Notes under the pieces: model-generated
Seen by the model: only the letters and a program-made list of their open reading frames with translations
Databases searched by the model: none
Told to the model about the DNA's origin: nothing
Program-made: the position numbers and the translations under genes
Shown: positions 14,608 through 16,129 of the stretch, in pieces
Position numbering within the stretch: the first letter of the stretch is position 1
How the letters are laid out: each line of letters opens with the position of its first letter
Source: an uncultured Collinsella sp.
GTDB taxonomy: Bacteria > Actinomycetota > Coriobacteriia > Coriobacteriales > Coriobacteriaceae
Length of the DNA: 16,129 nucleotides
Reading direction: 5' to 3'
Assembly (NCBI GenBank): GCA_902475375.1
Contig: CABRZC010000043.1
Location: 1 to 16,129 of the forward strand

Positions 14608-15900
14608 CTAGGACCGCTTCTTTTTATTGAGCGCCGCAGGGGAAACGCGAATGCCGTCGCCAGTCTGACGAACGTAGGTCTTGCGAGCTGGCTTAGAGGC
14701 CACAGCAGCCTTTTGAGCACGCTGATTGGGATCCACGGTAACCTGGCACGCAGGATGTGCCTTAACGGGCACAGAGGGCGTCTGAGGAGTGCGTCCGAGC
14801 TTTCGCATCACACGGTCCCAGCGCGCATGAATACTCTCGTTGTGAGCACTCTTAAGGCCCAGCAGGGGCGCGGCCAAAATGGTCGGCGCGATAAAGGTGA
14901 TCAAACGCCACAGCAGATAGCCGGCGGTCGATGCCGTGCCAAAAAAGTGTCCCAGGAACAGTGCAAAGCCGCCCTCGGCACCACCAGTGCCGCCGGGCAG
15001 CGGAACGGCGGAGCTCAGCAGCTGGACAAAGGCACTCGCAGCCATGACCGAGAAAAAGTCAACTTCGTGGTGGCCAAACGAAAGCATCAAAAAGTACGGA
15101 ACCAGGTAGAAAAACGCCAGTTGCAGCATAGTGATAACGACCGTGAGCAGCATGGACGAAAAATGGCCGGCAGAAAGTTTGAATTTCTCGGAAAACGAGT
15201 AGATCTCGCCATCGACAAAGGTGCGCCAGCCCTCGATCTTTGTGGCCGAGACGCCCACGCGCTCGAGCCAATTGATGATGCAATGAGCGACGCGTGTGAC
15301 GGTCTTGGGCATCAACGCCACGGCAAAGATGCCGAGCAGGATGCAGCAGTGGCCGCCAAAACTAAAGACGCACAACAGCGTCATGTCGCCATAACGCTCG
15401 GCGAAAAACGGCATGCGGGCGAGCAGCAGGATGGCGCCCCATGCCACCAAACCAAATTGGTACACGATAAAGCGCGTGAACTGTGTGGCGCCTGCTTCGC
15501 CCACGTTTTGACCGGCTTTGGTCAGGCGGTAAATCTGGGCAGGCGTAGAGCCCATCATCATGGGCGTCAGGTTGCCAAAGAAGATGCCGCTCGCCTCGAC
15601 CGAAATGAGGTCGCGGATACCGACGGGCGATTCGGGGTCGAGCCAAACGGCGATCGCGTACGCCACGATGCCAAAAACAAGATACAGAAACATACAAAAG
15701 CACGCAGCAAAGAGCCAGGGCATCTGAACGCTGGACATAGCGGCCCAAAACTGCCCCATCTGCCCAGTCACGACCAGATAGACGATGTAGCCGATTAGCA
15801 CAACGCCGATGAAGATAGCGCCGCGACGCGCGCTCTTGTTGTCATCGCCGCCAGAAACCTCGACCTGGGGCTTTGGGCTATGCTGAGAGGACTCCGTCAT
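14608..15900 (-). CDS. LPG synthase transmembrane domain-like membrane protein (UPF0104)
   Basis: A multi-pass membrane protein of 430 residues with roughly eight membrane segments; the first two are at about 27-45 and 61-84. The signature PLPGGTGGAEGG (300-311) matches the PxPGG..E segment of the lysylphosphatidylglycerol synthase transmembrane/UPF0104 family. There is no C-terminal aminoacyl-transferase domain: a basic, Ala/Lys-rich tail ends in NKKKRS. By family analogy it may be a lipid-linked flippase or a glycolipid transfer factor; the exact job is unknown. The start at 15900 follows AAGGAG at 4-5 bases; an upstream extension to 16008 would cover the promoter and is rejected. Confidence 0.85.
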   Translation of the reverse strand: MTESSQHSPKPQVEVSGGDDNKSARRGAIFIGVVLIGYIVYLVVTGQMGQFWAAMSSVQMPWLFAACFCMFLYLVFGIVAYAIAVWLDPESPVGIRDLISVEASGIFFGNLTPMMMGSTPAQIYRLTKAGQNVGEAGATQFTRFIVYQFGLVAWGAILLLARMPFFAERYGDMTLLCVFSFGGHCCILLGIFAVALMPKTVTRVAHCIINWLERVGVSATKIEGWRTFVDGEIYSFSEKFKLSAGHFSSMLLTVVITMLQLAFFYLVPYFLMLSFGHHEVDFFSVMAASAFVQLLSSAVPLPGGTGGAEGGFALFLGHFFGTASTAGYLLWRLITFIAPTILAAPLLGLKSAHNESIHARWDRVMRKLGRTPQTPSVPVKAHPACQVTVDPNQRAQKAAVASKPARKTYVRQTGDGIRVSPAALNKKKRS

Positions 15901-15933
15901 GAGGCTCCTTCTGACCGTCAAAGTACCTGGCCT

Positions 15934-15939
15934 ATTGTA
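15934..15939 (-). promoter_or_regulatory. Candidate -10 for the LPG-like gene
   Basis: TACAAT on the minus strand, 34 bases before the start codon. A GTTTTG sequence lies 17 bases upstream as a poor -35. It lies between the tRNA terminator and the gene, so the gene probably has its own promoter. Confidence 0.5.
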
Positions 15940-16006
15940 CCCGTATGGGAGATGAGCAAAACGTAAAGCTATGAGGCAAATGGGATTAACAGACCAGACC
16001 ACTTGC

Positions 16007-16041
16007 AATAAAAAACCCGGCCTTCTTACGAAAGACCGGGT
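16007..16041 (-). terminator. Terminator of the tRNA-Glu gene
   Basis: On the minus strand, ACCCGGTCTT pairs with AAGGCCGGGT (one G-U pair) as a 10-bp stem, spanning 16041-16015, followed by TTTTTATT. It begins 11 bases after the encoded CCA. Confidence 0.93.
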
Positions 16042-16051
16042 ATCTAAAACA

Positions 16052-16128
16052 TGGTAGCCCGTACCAGATTCGAACTGGTGATCTCCGCCTTGAGAGGGCG
16101 GCGTCCTAAACCGCTAGACGAACGGGCC
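16052..16128 (-). tRNA. tRNA-Glu, anticodon CUC
   Basis: A complete 77-base cloverleaf with encoded CCA. Acceptor GGCCCGT pairs with ACGGGCT, the first pair being G-U. The D arm GTCTAGCGG...AGGAC resembles bacterial tRNA-Glu. The anticodon stem CCGCC/GGCGG encloses loop CTCTCAA, giving anticodon CUC (codon GAG). The T arm ACCAG TTCGAAT CTGGT is perfect. Its promoter lies beyond the right edge of the window. Confidence 0.97.
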
Positions 16129-16129
16129 A

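Noticed and set aside
1..16129. CRISPR arrays, prophage or transposase genes
   Set aside because: No spaced direct repeats and no integrase, transposase or phage protein motifs were seen; the repeats present are isolated palindromes.

Overview
The window looks like chromosomal DNA of a high-GC, Gram-positive gut actinobacterium of the class Coriobacteriia, most likely Collinsella or a close relative. This is inferred from strong GC bias at third codon positions, AAGGAG-type ribosome binding sites, protein style and the types of intergenic palindrome. No species call can be proven from the sequence alone. The gene content is mostly core: no phage, insertion sequence, CRISPR array or plasmid functions were seen.

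Left part (1-4870, minus strand): gltX (glutamyl-tRNA synthetase), a terminator, then priA (replication restart helicase) and def (peptide deformylase), with priA and def in tight order. PriA starts with a peptide (QLSLF) that matches the consensus beta-clamp binding motif. Downstream of def is a gene-free stretch with a long inverted repeat and a terminator-like hairpin.

Middle (4871-8487): a divergent gltX/metK intergenic region carries a REP-like palindrome. metK (SAM synthetase, plus strand) ends in a strong terminator. A 311-base gap with two stem-loops leads to a single-chain iron-sulfur L-serine dehydratase that also contains an ACT domain. A perfect 34-bp palindrome follows.

Right part (8488-16129): a membrane-anchored L,D-transpeptidase, then a three-gene MacAB-like export operon (membrane fusion protein, ABC ATPase, FtsX-type permease) whose genes overlap by 1 and 4 bases. 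It converges on a minus-strand pair: a TetR-family regulator, preceded by a multi-pass membrane protein of the LPG-synthase/flippase-like family (UPF0104). The window ends with a complete tRNA-Glu(CUC) gene and its terminator, both on the minus strand.

Together the genes cover translation (gltX, tRNA-Glu, def), replication restart (priA), methyl-donor and serine metabolism (metK, sdaA), and envelope functions (L,D-transpeptidase, exporter, LPG-like membrane protein). No new multi-gene system is evident. The most interesting signals are the clamp-like motif in PriA, the fused serine dehydratase with its cysteine tail, and several unrelated-looking intergenic palindromes.
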